Positions 7,533 to 7,748 of a DNA stretch of 7,748 nt are shown in pieces. The stretch comes from UBA8524 sp964215915. GTDB taxonomy: Bacteria; Bacteroidota; Bacteroidia; UBA8524. Positions within the stretch are counted from its first letter, which is position 1; each line of letters begins with the position of its first letter. Where the stretch lies: assembly GCA_964215915.1 (NCBI GenBank), contig CAXPEB010000022.1, positions 1 through 7,748 on the forward strand, in the 5' to 3' direction. A program made the position numbers and the translations under genes. The notes under the pieces are model-generated. The model saw nothing but the letters and a program-made list of their open reading frames with translations. It ran no database searches and was not told the origin of the DNA.

Positions 7533-7618
7533 TCAATTCAACAAACCAGTCCGGATTTTGGGGATGCTTACACCGTATTCATTGCTACTTCCCCAGACCA
7601 AAATACTCTACCTCCCAT
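7533..7618 (-). other. Gap with two tiny overlapping open frames, possible toxin-tip remnant
   Basis: One base after the stop of the right-hand partial gene, an ATG (7618-7616) opens a 16-codon frame, MGGRVFWSGEVAMNTV, ending at TAA 7570-7568. A second frame, 24 codons from 7607 to TGA 7535-7533, reads SILVWGSSNEYGVSIPK and on to GLLN. The phrase GRVFWSG reminds me of the opening of a recurrent polymorphic-toxin domain at the ends of RHS proteins, but 16 residues are too few to be sure. Either reading may be chance. No convincing promoter or terminator was found here. Confidence 0.2.
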
Positions 7619-7619
7619 C

Positions 7620-7748
7620 TTAGAGGCCCTTCTCTATTTTACTCTTTAAGTCTTCAAACAATTCCCGCTCACTTAATTCCCTCTCTGCAAAATTTTCTAA
7701 AAATCCATCCTGATAGAATAAGTCCGACCATAATGTTATTTCTCCAAG
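7620..7748 (-). CDS. C-terminal end of an unidentified gene entering from the right
   Basis: The frame is open from the window edge to TAA 7622-7620, giving 42 residues that start LGEITLWSDLFYQDGFLENF and end DLKSKIEKGL. It is acidic, probably helical and ends in a charged amphipathic stretch typical of small soluble proteins. It lies on the same strand as the other genes and about 100 bases before the membrane-protein gene, so it may share their transcript. It is too short to assign. A small immunity or accessory protein would fit the setting, but this is a guess; a chance open frame is not excluded. Confidence 0.5.
   Translation of the reverse strand, partial: LGEITLWSDLFYQDGFLENFAERELSERELFEDLKSKIEKGL

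Noticed and set aside
7440..7649. Plus-strand 69-codon frame crossing the start of the membrane-protein gene
   Set aside because: It overlaps coding sequence on both sides in antisense, has low-complexity composition and no recognisable feature.

Overview
The window looks like accessory DNA from a member of the Bacteroidota. Two signs support this: a protein ending in a type IX secretion (T9SS) C-terminal sorting domain, and a giant RHS/YD-repeat protein with wording typical of that phylum (GWLKGVN, YEFSNHLGNVLAV, YYPFGMLMPGR). I cannot name a genus. Every supported gene lies on the minus strand, so transcription runs from right to left.

Layout in transcription order: (1) 7748-7620, the last 42 codons of a gene entering from the right. 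(2) A 101-base gap holding two tiny overlapping open frames, one with a toxin-like phrase. (3) 7518-7111, a small three-helix membrane protein starting at GTG. (4) A gap with a protein-like open frame (7121-6993) that has no ATG and may be a gene remnant. (5) 6979-6347, a predicted lipoprotein with a TPR-like helical body. (6) 6336-5093, a secreted Asp-box (BNR-like) beta-propeller protein with a T9SS tail. Its signal peptide and its body are in different reading frames, so the gene looks frameshifted. (7) 5066 to beyond base 1, one uninterrupted reading frame of at least 1688 codons, containing a cysteine-rich N-terminal region, YD repeats, the RHS core and an extra beta-rich domain. The gene leaves the window before the expected end of the core and the variable tip.

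The largest gene, number 7, is easy to miss because its stop codon is outside the window. I checked its frame codon by codon from 5075 to 1 and found no stop. It has no signal peptide, and its first residues read like the middle of a larger protein, so the 5' end may have been lost.

Taken together (inference), the right third looks like a stretch of small cassettes and remnants of the kind that collect around RHS/polymorphic-toxin genes, leading into a second RHS gene whose 5' end abuts a broken T9SS gene. Base composition supports a patchwork: lines sampled by hand are near 50% G+C in the RHS gene and near 30% in the small genes on the right. No RNA gene, CRISPR array, insertion sequence or convincing terminator was seen.
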